DNA of 64,000 nt from the NCBI GenBank assembly GCA_021405325.1, contig QWII01000039.1, positions 1 through 64,000 on the forward strand, written 5' to 3'. Under the pieces are notes generated by a model. That model had not been told where the DNA came from, did not search any database, and saw only the letters and a list, made by a program, of their open reading frames with translations. The DNA comes from Caldilinea sp. CFX5. Lineage in GTDB: Bacteria > Chloroflexota > Anaerolineae > Caldilineales > Caldilineaceae. Every line of letters starts with the position of its first letter. Position 1 is the first letter of the stretch. Below are positions 1 through 8,136 of this stretch, one piece after another. The position numbers and the translations under genes were made by a program.

Positions 1-84
1 GCGGTGGGAGATACGAGTAGTGCAGTAAGACGCTCGGCCCCCGAAAAGTTCCAAGTCGATGACTTGGAAGCCCAACAGCTTTAG
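1..84 (+). pseudogene. tnpB: TnpB C-terminal tail (IS200/IS605 family), cut by window start
   Basis: The first 27 codons in frame 1 end at a TAG at 82-84 (protein tail ...FQVDDLEAQQL). The stop lies inside the second of two tandem hairpins that look like an IS200/IS605 right end, which is where tnpB genes usually stop. TnpB is an RNA-guided nuclease that promotes retention of its transposon. Only the C-terminus is visible, so whether the nuclease is intact cannot be judged. The identification rests on the hairpin context rather than on catalytic residues, which lie outside the window. Confidence 0.55.
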
Positions 85-99
85 CGTTGGGTAGCTCAC
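49..99 (+). mobile_element. IS200/IS605-type right end with omegaRNA-like hairpins
   Basis: Two adjacent hairpins are visible. The first pairs 49-57 (TTCCAAGTC) with 61-69 (GACTTGGAA) around a GAT loop. The second pairs 71-76 (CCCAAC) with 86-91 (GTTGGG). The stretch GAAGCCC...GGGTAGCTCAC resembles right ends of IS605-family elements, in which the hairpins form the scaffold of the omegaRNA and the host sequence just after the end acts as guide. Here the boundary would be at 99/100 and the guide would begin near 100. The left end lies outside the window. Confidence 0.6.
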
Positions 100-100
100 A

Positions 101-334
101 CTTTAGCTCTACGCGTCCAATGCCATGTCCTTCAAACCAATGTAGCTCGGCTCTTTCGATTTGGCCGTATTGTTCAGGCGTTAACCACTCGATCCAAGCG
201 ATTCCTTTCAACTTACGCCAACGTATTCGTTGCCCGCCAGCATACTTATGATTGAGATAGTTATGAATATCTACGCCGGCGCCACGGGCAATCGGTTCAA
301 TTTGCGTGATCTCACTCAACAGTTCGAAGTCCAT
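101..334 (-). pseudogene. Small conserved-type hypothetical protein, 3' end interrupted by IS605 right end
   Basis: On the minus strand an ATG at 334-332 opens a frame with a coherent protein of about 78 residues (starts MDFELLSEIT; contains RWRKLKGIAW and AELHWFEGHGIG). It runs without a stop straight into the transposon end at 99/100 and remains open to the window edge, so it was not closed by its own stop. From memory, similar 70-90-residue proteins with an R-W-R-K-x-K-G and an HW(Y/F)E..GIG pattern occur in cyanobacteria and related bacteria with no known function. The insertion probably removed only the last few residues. No function is claimed. Confidence 0.55.
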
Positions 335-396
335 AGGAACAGATCATATCACAGTTTTCATCTTACCGGAAGTGACACATTGGCACAGTATTTACT

Positions 397-428
397 AGCT
401 AGTCAGGCTTCTCAAAACCTGACTAGCT
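397..428. repeat. Perfect 11-bp inverted repeat in the gap downstream of the CHAT gene
   Basis: 397-407 (AGCTAGTCAGG) and 418-428 (CCTGACTAGCT) are perfect inverted copies separated by 10 bases, with a short T run on the plus side. It could terminate transcription coming from the CHAT operon or be a small dispersed palindrome. The core TCAGG...CCTGA is shared with the hairpin inside the MITE at 11874-11964. No gene could be supported in 335-609. Confidence 0.5.
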
Positions 429-609
429 TTGCTCTCCTAAGCTGTGAAGAAAAGACCTCATTTTTTCAAGCTGTATTGGCAGCGACTGTCGAACCGTTAG
501 GCTTGACAAAAGAGCAGGTGATCATCCGCCTGCCACACATGGGCAGGCCCAGCCCGGTAGTCACGCACTGCCAATCCACTACATGTGCATATTGGGCGAC
601 GGCTTATAA

Positions 610-1389
610 TTATGGTTGGATTGTTGCTTTCTTAACAAGAACTGGCGTAAGAGATTCTGAAATATCTTGCATCTTGATCTGCACACATCCTAGTTTGTAT
701 GCTTCTTCTATAGTACAGCCGGCTCCTAATGCTTGATAAAAACCAATAGAAAAGGCAATAGCAGCTTGATCACCAATTGCTTGATTCATACCAACTACGT
801 ATTCAATATGCGCCGCAATAGCATTTGCCTGCCCCCAAGAATAGCAAGCATTTAACACTACACAATTTACTTGATCAGCGAATTGCTCAAACAACGATGC
901 CAGCATATCTGGACGAACAAGATGAGACTGTCCAATTTCATCCTCAAAACACAACGCTCCTTCAGCTGTACCATGGCCAGAAAAATGAACTATTTGCGGT
1001 CGTAAGTTTAACAATGCACGACTAATATTCTTTGATCGTAGGGAGAATTCAGGTAATTCCAATTTGAATTTATTTTGATATTTAGCCAATTTAAGTTGTT
1101 CATCAATCTCGCTAAATTCTGCACCTAACCGCAAACGAGAGGCATTTGTGGGATCTGCTGCCAAAAACAATATAACAATTTCATCTTGCGGCGGATATTG
1201 TTTTGCCACCTCTGTTAGTTGGGTAAGTCGTATTTCTATTGAACTAATTTGTCTTCGAATATCATCCATCTCCATCAATATATGAGGAGGGGTAGAGATA
1301 CCAAAATTGGCATTCTGCAACTCCAATATTTGAAGTCTCCTTTGAAAAGTAGAACGCAAATTTTCACAATGTTGATAATCGTCGCTCAT
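610..1389 (-). CDS. CHAT-domain (caspase-like) protease with N-terminal effector-associated helical module
   Basis: A 259-residue cytoplasmic protein. Residues about 70-255 form a CHAT domain, the caspase-like cysteine peptidase fold used as an effector in prokaryotic immune and cell-death systems. The catalytic pair is visible as His139 in HFSGHG and Cys182 in LNACYS. The last part (GDQAAIAFSIGFYQALGAG) is also typical. Residues about 10-60 form a short helical module with a conserved-looking PPHI stretch that recurs at the N-terminus of the STAND protein encoded at 5106-7286. It is the last gene of a minus-strand run (radical SAM, kinase, nucleotidyltransferase, CHAT), 39 bases after the preceding stop. 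The natural substrate is unknown. Family assignment is firm; a role in defence is inference from context. Confidence 0.9.
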   Translation of the reverse strand: MSDDYQHCENLRSTFQRRLQILELQNANFGISTPPHILMEMDDIRRQISSIEIRLTQLTEVAKQYPPQDEIVILFLAADPTNASRLRLGAEFSEIDEQLKLAKYQNKFKLELPEFSLRSKNISRALLNLRPQIVHFSGHGTAEGALCFEDEIGQSHLVRPDMLASLFEQFADQVNCVVLNACYSWGQANAIAAHIEYVVGMNQAIGDQAAIAFSIGFYQALGAGCTIEEAYKLGCVQIKMQDISESLTPVLVKKATIQP

Positions 1390-1428
1390 TCTATTCTCCT
1401 ATTTTTTGTTCCAAGCTTTAAAAAGCCA

Positions 1429-2874
1429 TTATTCTTTGTAAAGAATATCGGGTCTTTTTTGATCATTGTAAAGATAACCACGCATAGATCTTACCAACAA
1501 TGGAAAATGATGTATTCCATCGCTAATAAAATTAGCTATTGTGGATGAAGGGAAATCGTTAAAATTCATCGTAAAGGTTTTACAGATTTGTGATCTTTGT
1601 GTTTCCACGTAATCTTTTTTCAGTATTAACGCGGCTAACATCGCCCGTTCCACTTTACCATTGAGATTTTTTAGCTCCGCACCTGATTTAGCTAAATTTT
1701 CAACATAACTGTTCAACCAATTATAAAAAAAATATGCCAAAGTCTTTTTCCCCCATAAGCGCTGCTTATAAACATTAGGTTGGAGTAATAGATCTTTATT
1801 TTTTTTCTCGTAGAGAAGTTGCTGTGCTAAAACAGGACATACATTATTTGCCCAATACTCAAACACTGATTTACTAATTACAATTGGTAATAACGTTTCC
1901 CCTCTTTCTGCTAAAGTAAAAACATATTCTTGCTTGATTCGTCCGAAAAAAGATTGGAAATGCGTATTCATGATTTGCTGTTCATTCACTATAATGAATA
2001 AACGATCCATTCCTGACTTCAGCCATGGTTTCCAATACCAATCTTTAAAATCAACAACCTTGTAATCAAAAAAGTCAGCGCAACTATTTATTGGTTTTAA
2101 CTTTTTTAAAACTTCAGGGGTTACCATTCCAAATTCTTTATAATGGATTGCAAATTGAAAAAGTGTTGACAAAAAAACAAATGATGATTGAAAAGTTGAT
2201 GCATCAATTTTAAAATTTGACCGAAGATTAGTTAAAAACGGGAAATTGTCTTGAAATATATATCGAGAAACTGCTAGCACATCTTCATAACTGCTTAAAC
2301 GAATATCTAGAACAAGCCACAAAAAATATCGCAGGACGTTTACAGTACTTTTCCGCCACCAATAAGAATTATCTTTTCTGATATGAATTTGATCAGCAAA
2401 TAAAATATAAGAGATTTCCAAAAAAGCAATTACAGTCTCGGTAACCAAACAATCTAGAATATCCGCTTTTAGATCACATAATGGAATGACTGAGGAAGCA
2501 AAAAGATCTTCTCCTTGCAGGAGTTTTCCTTCATAACAATCACGAATCCCATACTCTGAAGGCTCTAGCAACTCAGTAGTATACCAGTCTGAAAATGTTG
2601 CAATTTTAGGAACAGATAAAATTTTTGCCCATTCGGGTTTCTCTGAACATCTATCTTGATAAATTTGACCTACCCTCAACGCTATATCTTTGGACGAGAT
2701 ATCATCCATTTCATGAAGAATTATCGTTAAATCAATATCACTGATTCCTACTTCAACATCACTGCGTGCAAAACTCCGCATCAAATAAACACTTTGAATC
2801 GGCAATTCGTTTCTTGATAATTCTTCGAGGAATTTGTGAGTAATACTAATATATGAGAGGTAGGTTAAATTCAT
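1429..2874 (-). CDS. Nucleotidyltransferase-fold (Pol beta superfamily) protein
   Basis: A 481-residue protein whose first 100 residues carry a minimal nucleotidyltransferase signature: MRSFARSDVEVG followed by SDIDLTII, with Asp46 and Asp48 as the expected metal ligands. Such domains transfer NMPs to small molecules, proteins or RNA ends. The remaining 380 residues, rich in Trp, Tyr and Phe, are not recognised and may be a substrate or ring domain. The gene sits between a P-loop kinase and a CHAT protease on the same strand with gaps of about 40 bases, so it is probably co-transcribed. Base composition is strongly AT-rich compared with genes after 9 kb, which suggests acquisition by transfer. 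It could be an antibiotic-type adenylyltransferase, but nothing shows a drug substrate. Confidence 0.75.
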   Translation of the reverse strand: MNLTYLSYISITHKFLEELSRNELPIQSVYLMRSFARSDVEVGISDIDLTIILHEMDDISSKDIALRVGQIYQDRCSEKPEWAKILSVPKIATFSDWYTTELLEPSEYGIRDCYEGKLLQGEDLFASSVIPLCDLKADILDCLVTETVIAFLEISYILFADQIHIRKDNSYWWRKSTVNVLRYFLWLVLDIRLSSYEDVLAVSRYIFQDNFPFLTNLRSNFKIDASTFQSSFVFLSTLFQFAIHYKEFGMVTPEVLKKLKPINSCADFFDYKVVDFKDWYWKPWLKSGMDRLFIIVNEQQIMNTHFQSFFGRIKQEYVFTLAERGETLLPIVISKSVFEYWANNVCPVLAQQLLYEKKNKDLLLQPNVYKQRLWGKKTLAYFFYNWLNSYVENLAKSGAELKNLNGKVERAMLAALILKKDYVETQRSQICKTFTMNFNDFPSSTIANFISDGIHHFPLLVRSMRGYLYNDQKRPDILYKE

Positions 2875-2913
2875 TTTTAATCCTATTCATATAAGCTCAA
2901 TGCTCAATTGAAA

Positions 2914-3519
2914 TCAAAAAGGGAGATGCTTATCAAGCGTCACAATCTCCAGAATAGATAACACTTGCTCGTAAAGCTCTTGAGCGCCTCCCTGATTTTG
3001 AATACAATAATCCGCTAATCTCATACACTCGTTTACGCCCATGTTTTTCTCTTGTTCAATCATTGCAAGTACATTTTTTTGCATCTCACCGTCATCATAT
3101 CGCGCTCGCGCCTCAATGCGCCTTATCAATGTTGGAGAAGGCGCATCCACCGAAATAAGAATAAATCTAGAATTCAGTTGATTGCGAAAAGTATTTAACT
3201 CCCCCAGAGTTCTTATTCCATCTACGATTACCATACTTGAGTGATCAGAAGTAATATATCTCCTAATTAATCGTTCAGCCCATGCACCTTCACCCTCTTG
3301 CTGTCGTATTTCTAATCCCACCAAATACATGTTGCTTCGACTAATAGACATTTTTCTCATATTGATTTCATCTCGAATCATGTTAGAAATCAAATATGTG
3401 TTGCAAGTTCCCCCTCTAGAAATAATTAGATCACACAACATTTCCGAAAAGGAGGTTTTTCCGCTTCCAGGCAGTCCGGTTATTCCTACAATTAAAGGAT
3501 AGGCGTCCTCAGTATTCAT
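2914..3519 (-). CDS. P-loop nucleotide kinase-like protein (dephospho-CoA/NMP kinase type)
   Basis: About 201 residues. Near the N-terminus IVGITGLPGSGKTSF is a clear Walker A motif; SMVIVDGIRT is a plausible Walker B region and RRIEARARYDDGE looks like a lid. The pattern resembles the CoaE/adenylate-kinase-like small kinases found in archaea and in bacterial accessory clusters. I place the start at the ATG at 3519, five bases after the stop of the upstream radical SAM gene; a TTG at 3528 overlapping that stop is the alternative. Tight spacing implies translational coupling with the radical SAM gene. The substrate (nucleotide, nucleoside or another hydroxyl compound) is not determined by the sequence. 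Confidence 0.75.
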   Translation of the reverse strand: MNTEDAYPLIVGITGLPGSGKTSFSEMLCDLIISRGGTCNTYLISNMIRDEINMRKMSISRSNMYLVGLEIRQQEGEGAWAERLIRRYITSDHSSMVIVDGIRTLGELNTFRNQLNSRFILISVDAPSPTLIRRIEARARYDDGEMQKNVLAMIEQEKNMGVNECMRLADYCIQNQGGAQELYEQVLSILEIVTLDKHLPF

Positions 3520-3524
3520 AATTA

Positions 3525-4532
3525 TCAATTAGTACCTTTTAAGATTCCCGCCCAATTTTTTTTTGACTCCTCGGGCAAATGTGAAAACACAGTAGCCGGG
3601 TCATTGATCACAAGATTACCAAGACAGATGTTCTCCACCGAATCATCATTTTCACCAAAAATTTTTTTTAAATACACGTCACCACTAGATCGGACAACAA
3701 TATGCCCCTGATGGTCGCGGATTGATTTCATTGAAACTTTAAATGAATTACTTTCATAAGCCATCTTTATTTTAGTCACAACGTCTGTAAAAATTTTAGT
3801 AGGTATAAAATATTCCGCTGCTGAATTCGCACCATGTCCAATGGGCAAAAACTGGCGAAGAGAAAGCTCTTGCACGCCCAACTGTTTACACAAACCAGCC
3901 AACTCACCAATCTCTAGAAGATTATGAGGAATTACAGTCATATTAACACGTACCGGGATGAATTTTTTGCTCATCGAATTAATCGCCTCAATACATTTAT
4001 CGAAAAGCCCAATGTGATTGCGCAACCTATCATGAGTTTCAGGTTTGGCACCATCTAGGCTAATTGTTACTAAATCAACCGATTCACTCAGGATATTAAT
4101 TCGCGTCGGATTCAGATAAACACCATTCGTAGTAATTGTCACATGTATACCGCTTTGCTTTGCCAAAAACATCAACTCAAAGACATCATTTAATATAAGT
4201 GGTTCGCCACCAGAAAAATCCACGGAAAATACACCGCTATCTATTATTTTTTGAAGTATTGATCTGCGCTTCTTACTGTTAATTTCATTTGTTCCCTTAT
4301 TGTCCAGACAATATGCACAATTCAAATTGCAGTAATTTACTAAACTCCAACAGATGTTTACTGGTGATGAAATGTAAATCTCAGTTACACCGCTTGTACT
4401 GTCAATTGATTCTCTTGATAAACAACTTGTCCTTGCAAGATATTTGCTAGATAACACAAATCGTTTATATTCAGGTATCCAACCAATAGCCTTATCTTGG
4501 TAAGCTCTCCAATAAACCTTTACTTCACGCAT
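3525..4532 (-). CDS. Radical SAM enzyme
   Basis: A 335-residue protein with the canonical CxxxCxxC motif (CNLNCAYC, Cys68/72/75) that binds the [4Fe-4S] cluster cleaving S-adenosylmethionine. It also has FSGGEP at about 107-111, TTNG and ISLDGAKPETHDRLR, all typical of the MoaA/PqqE-like and peptide-maturase branch. The C-terminal region has only one conspicuous Cys (ENICLGN), so a full SPASM cluster set is not seen. A strong ribosome-binding site (GAGGAG) lies about ten bases before the ATG. It heads the operon-like run rSAM, kinase, nucleotidyltransferase, CHAT. The reaction is unknown: nucleotide modification and peptide modification both fit a kinase and nucleotidyltransferase as neighbours. 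Confidence 0.85.
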   Translation of the reverse strand: MREVKVYWRAYQDKAIGWIPEYKRFVLSSKYLARTSCLSRESIDSTSGVTEIYISSPVNICWSLVNYCNLNCAYCLDNKGTNEINSKKRRSILQKIIDSGVFSVDFSGGEPLILNDVFELMFLAKQSGIHVTITTNGVYLNPTRINILSESVDLVTISLDGAKPETHDRLRNHIGLFDKCIEAINSMSKKFIPVRVNMTVIPHNLLEIGELAGLCKQLGVQELSLRQFLPIGHGANSAAEYFIPTKIFTDVVTKIKMAYESNSFKVSMKSIRDHQGHIVVRSSGDVYLKKIFGENDDSVENICLGNLVINDPATVFSHLPEESKKNWAGILKGTN

Positions 4533-5077
4533 AGATTATATCTCCTCATTGCTCTATTGCTATCATCATTCAATGACGGATGATAGATGTTAGTGGCGTA
4601 AGTTAAATATCGGGCGGTCACACGCTGACCATCAAAACCCGTATCGCTCAAAAACATCCACCCGCGCCGTCGATAGCCACGGGTGCCATCCCGCAATGGA
4701 CGTAACATCGAAGCGTCGTTGGCGCAATAATGCCAACGACTCCGCGCCACGACAATAAATTGCGATTGCGTGCCGACCGTGTACGAGCTTTTAACCCAAC
4801 CGCGATAGCGCTTGCCATTGCGCGTTCGATAATAGGCACTCGCGTTGCTTACGGTATAACCCGTCAAGTCACCGGTCAAGACCGTTTCTTTGACATTCAA
4901 GTATTTCAGCAGCTGAATCAGCAGGCGTTCCAAGCGCCGCAGGGTCAGCCGTTGCACCGTCCGATTGAGTATATGGTATGCCAATGCGACAAAGAAGCGA
5001 ACGTAGCGACTAATCTTTTTTGGGTGCTCATGCATGTCGTTTTGTAACAGTATGATCGCAACAGAGCATCTCCTCAT
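4520..5077 (-). pseudogene. Truncated DDE-type transposase remnant
   Basis: An open frame of 185 codons reads like an internal piece of an IS4/IS5-type transposase: GDLTGYTVSNASAYY, GKRYRGWVK, and SDTGFDGQ resemble the DDE regions. The N-terminal DNA-binding part and the C-terminal Glu region are missing or unrecognisable. It runs into the start of the radical SAM gene, overlapping it by 13 bases. Its GC content is higher than the flanking AT-rich genes, as expected for an insertion from elsewhere. It separates the STAND gene from the rSAM-to-CHAT run. Terminal inverted repeats were not found by eye. Confidence 0.65.
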
Positions 5078-5105
5078 ATAAACTTGTAGACCAAAGACAT
5101 AGTTT

Positions 5106-7286
5106 TTATCGCAATTGTGATAGCCAATTTTCGACTTGTAATATCTGATTCTTCATATGTAATTGCTTAAAAATCTCCAATGATTGTTTGCCAAATTCTT
5201 CTGCAGACAAGATATCACCTTCTTGCTCTGCTATGCGTGCCAACCCCAATTTACAGGCAGCTGCTCCACTAGGCTGTGGAATTCTTTGCAACTCCGCCAA
5301 ACCACGCTGGTAGTAAACCTTTGCTTCACCAATATTACCTTCGGCCAGAGATATGTGACCTAAAAATGAGAGAATCTTATGAAGATTATTATAATTCACT
5401 ACCTTTTCAGCGGTCAATAATGAATTCCTCAACCAATCACGAGCAATATCATACTTACCTTGAGTGAAGTATAGACGCCCTAAATCCAATTGCGCTGTAG
5501 TCAAATGTCCATAAGGCTCCTTACTAGTGGTTTCCTTCCAGAAATTTAATATATCAAAATAGGCTTTCTCTGCCTCATCATAATTACCCTGTGCTTCTGC
5601 TATTAAACCAAGATAATTACGAGTATTCATGAAAAGGTTTTTATCTGGCACACCGAGTTCTTCTGAAATTTTTAACGAGCGTCGAATCCACTGTTCAGCA
5701 TTAAAAATATCCCCCTGATTAAATAATGTCCAACCAATATCATTTGCACAGTAAATAGCCGCTTGATTATCATTAACCCTCAAACCAACTTCAAAAACCC
5801 ATTGACAAAGTTGAACACGTTCGTTCCAATATCCATACTCCCACAAAAAACTTGAAATATTTCTGCCAATGGTAATTAGATATTGCATTAAAACTAATAC
5901 CTGAGCATCAATATTTTTAGTGCTTGAGCGGCTATCAAATAGTCCTATCGTATTTTGATAACACCAAATAGCAACCGCCCACAATTCAACGAATTCATCT
6001 TCCAGTACTAGAAAGCCCGCCCAATTTCTTACCCCTCCATGGCTTTTTGCAATATTTGAATAGTATTCTGCCCATCTTAATTGAGCCTCATGTTTCCACT
6101 CTGCCCTTTGTAATAACTTTGCTTCTACAAAAGCACGTGTTAACGGGTGAATACCGAACCGACGTTTGTTTTCCTGTATTTCATCATTACTTTCCAGCAG
6201 ACAAGAAGCATTTATTTCAAATAACCCATTAAGATATCGTTCTCCAGACACACCACTCACAATCTCTAAAGCAGGCCAAGGAGCCAGAGAAGCAAAGATT
6301 GGCATAGCAAGCAGAACATTCTGCGAATCATATGCCATTGACTGCCACATCTCTTCAAATATAGCTTCAAAAATGTTTCCACTCGCGCTTGTAAGAGCTT
6401 GAATGATTCTCTCCAATGATTGCCCATATTGAACGATTCGACTAATGGCCCATCGAAGTGCTAATGGAACCCCTCCTGTCACATCATGTAGCTGAAGCAA
6501 AAGTGAACGACTTACGCGCGTTAATATATTTGAACCTTGACGTTTTCCTTCATAGTGGATTAATCCAATCGAATCATCCTCGCTCAAGCCATAAATTAAT
6601 ATCGTTTGCGATTCTAGATTGACTCTGTGCCGGCAAGTTATTAAAACTTTACTAGGTTCAGGAATCATTTCGAGGAAATGTCCAAGTTCTTCATCATTCG
6701 CTATAGTTTCAAAATTATCAAGTACCAACAGAAATTTACCTGTTCGTAAGAAAGACAGTAAATTTTTACGTTTTTCTTCTACTGCCAATTTAAGAAGATC
6801 TAGTTGGCCAAAAGTTCTAGCAATTAGATTAAGCAAATTGTCAAATGTCAAAAGGTTATCTTTTGCTGACATCCAAACAATTCCTTCAAAGATACCTTTA
6901 TTAAAAATGTCATAAGATGCTTCAAGCGCTATAGCTGTTTTACCTATTCCTCCAATACCAGTTATTGCAATTATTGGCATTCGTCCTTGTAATGAACTCA
7001 AAACCTCTTCCAACTTTTTGATACGACCAATAAATTCGCGTCTCGGAGGTAAATTGTGTCGCATTACAAATTTCTCAACTGCATCTACACTTTGTTGTTC
7101 ACCTAAATCAACTAAACGTTGCTTTGTTTGTTCAAGATTTTCTTTAGTTTCACCTATAGCAAGAATAATATGTGGAGGGCAGTCCATACCATATTTTGCA
7201 GCCGTTTCTTCATAGCGATGAAGGTTATGAGAATGGATTTGTAATAATTTTTTTAGATGTTCAGTCTCACTCTTATCTGGTGTCAT
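5106..7286 (-). CDS. STAND NTPase: NB-ARC with N-terminal effector-associated module and C-terminal TPRs
   Basis: About 726 residues when started at the ATG at 7286, which has AGGGG ten bases upstream; an upstream in-frame extension to 7388 looks non-coding. Residues about 10-60 repeat the helical module of the CHAT protein (PPHI shared). An NB-ARC ATPase follows: Walker A GIGGIGKT (about 110-117), Walker B LLVLDNFE (about 187-193), sensor-like KVLITCRHR, and a GLPL-like GGVPLALRWA (about 271-280). The last 200 residues are tetratricopeptide repeats (GNYDEAEKAYFDIL, GKYDIARDWLRNSLL, GNIGEAKVYYQRGL). This is the layout of STAND sensors that oligomerise on ligand binding by the repeats. The shared module makes the CHAT protease its likely partner. 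Confidence 0.9.
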   Translation of the reverse strand: MTPDKSETEHLKKLLQIHSHNLHRYEETAAKYGMDCPPHIILAIGETKENLEQTKQRLVDLGEQQSVDAVEKFVMRHNLPPRREFIGRIKKLEEVLSSLQGRMPIIAITGIGGIGKTAIALEASYDIFNKGIFEGIVWMSAKDNLLTFDNLLNLIARTFGQLDLLKLAVEEKRKNLLSFLRTGKFLLVLDNFETIANDEELGHFLEMIPEPSKVLITCRHRVNLESQTILIYGLSEDDSIGLIHYEGKRQGSNILTRVSRSLLLQLHDVTGGVPLALRWAISRIVQYGQSLERIIQALTSASGNIFEAIFEEMWQSMAYDSQNVLLAMPIFASLAPWPALEIVSGVSGERYLNGLFEINASCLLESNDEIQENKRRFGIHPLTRAFVEAKLLQRAEWKHEAQLRWAEYYSNIAKSHGGVRNWAGFLVLEDEFVELWAVAIWCYQNTIGLFDSRSSTKNIDAQVLVLMQYLITIGRNISSFLWEYGYWNERVQLCQWVFEVGLRVNDNQAAIYCANDIGWTLFNQGDIFNAEQWIRRSLKISEELGVPDKNLFMNTRNYLGLIAEAQGNYDEAEKAYFDILNFWKETTSKEPYGHLTTAQLDLGRLYFTQGKYDIARDWLRNSLLTAEKVVNYNNLHKILSFLGHISLAEGNIGEAKVYYQRGLAELQRIPQPSGAAACKLGLARIAEQEGDILSAEEFGKQSLEIFKQLHMKNQILQVENWLSQLR

Positions 7287-7388
7287 ATCTTCCATCCCCT
7301 GGAACAAAATAAGATCTATCTGTTTCCAATATAAAGAGCCGCCCAACATGTAGCTGAACGGCGACACCCCAAGCACAAGAACACACAT

Positions 7389-8136
7389 TCCCCGTTGATG
7401 GTGGGCGTCGTCTGTTCCAGCGAAAGTTCAAGGAAAGCGGTCTATGGAAAAAACGGCTGCTTCTGCTTACCTGCGATCCGGTTGTAAGCCGATTTTGTCC
7501 AAAACTAGGAAGCGCAACCAAACCTTTTAAAAGGCAAAATAAGATGCGCATAGCTGGAAAATAGCGATGAGCTAAACGCATCCCTTCCCGTCGTGCGGGC
7601 CAAACGGCAAAGAGCATCATGCCGCCAGTTTGCACCAGCGCACTTGACCCTGTCATCCGTCATTTAGACCACTCGTTCTGCTTGACCACGATTTTACAAT
7701 ATTTATTTCCTAAATTAAGTTAACGGGAAATTTTTATTATAATACGCTTCTACTGCTGCCAAGTAAGCACTCTTGCGCCCTGTGTATCTGGTGTCTTACC
7801 CCCTTGCGTCCTAAGCAACTATACGACGCTTCCGCGCATATAGGCAAAATCGCTGATACCACCGCGTTGGCCTAAGAACTCGCCGCAACCGGTTTCTGAG
7901 AAGGCATACACTTTGCTAGATGATGTATGGTAATAGCATAGCACGATTGTAAGCTTACGTCAATAGGAATTTTTTGACCAATTGATTACGAAATTGAAAT
8001 TTGTGGTTATATATATTGGAGGTGAAAAGCGTTGCGTGGTTGCGTGGTAGTGTCATCCAGACCACGCAACCCCACGACCACACAACGTGTAACTAGTTTT
8101 GCCCTAACTCGTTGCACGGCTATGTAGAACTGACCA
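7389..8136. other. Intergenic graveyard with no intact gene
   Basis: No frame here is convincing as an intact gene. A minus-strand open frame at 7273-7656 overlaps the STAND start and has no recognisable domain. A minus-strand fragment ending at the TAG at 7819-7821 reads coherently for about 30 codons (VYAFSETGCGEFLGQRGG, then ISDFAYMRG) and may be the tail of a lost gene. 7690-7760 and 7965-8020 are AT-rich. A short inverted repeat follows at 8029-8087. The stretch marks the change from the AT-rich island to the GC-rich chromosome. Confidence 0.5.
8029..8087. repeat. Inverted repeat of tandem GTTGCGTG-like units
   Basis: The left arm (8029-8052) is built from tandem GTTGCGTG-type units, and the right arm (8061-8087) contains their reverse complement (ACCACGCAACC and CACACAACG). 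It belongs to the class of unit-based intergenic hairpins seen throughout this window. A GGAGGTG just before it starts no visible gene. Confidence 0.6.

Noticed and set aside
230..736. 168-residue plus-strand frame
   Set aside because: It covers the antisense of the small gene at 101-334 and the end of the CHAT gene, includes the palindrome at 397-428 and has no recognisable domain.
3525..4532. Prokaryotic viperin
   Set aside because: A nucleotide kinase neighbour suggested it, but the wording around the cluster motif, GGEP and the ISLDGAKPETHDRLR segment fit MoaA/PqqE-like enzymes better.
7273..7656. 127-residue minus-strand frame overlapping the STAND gene start
   Set aside because: No ribosome-binding site or family likeness; overlaps a well-supported start. 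Kept only as part of the graveyard note.
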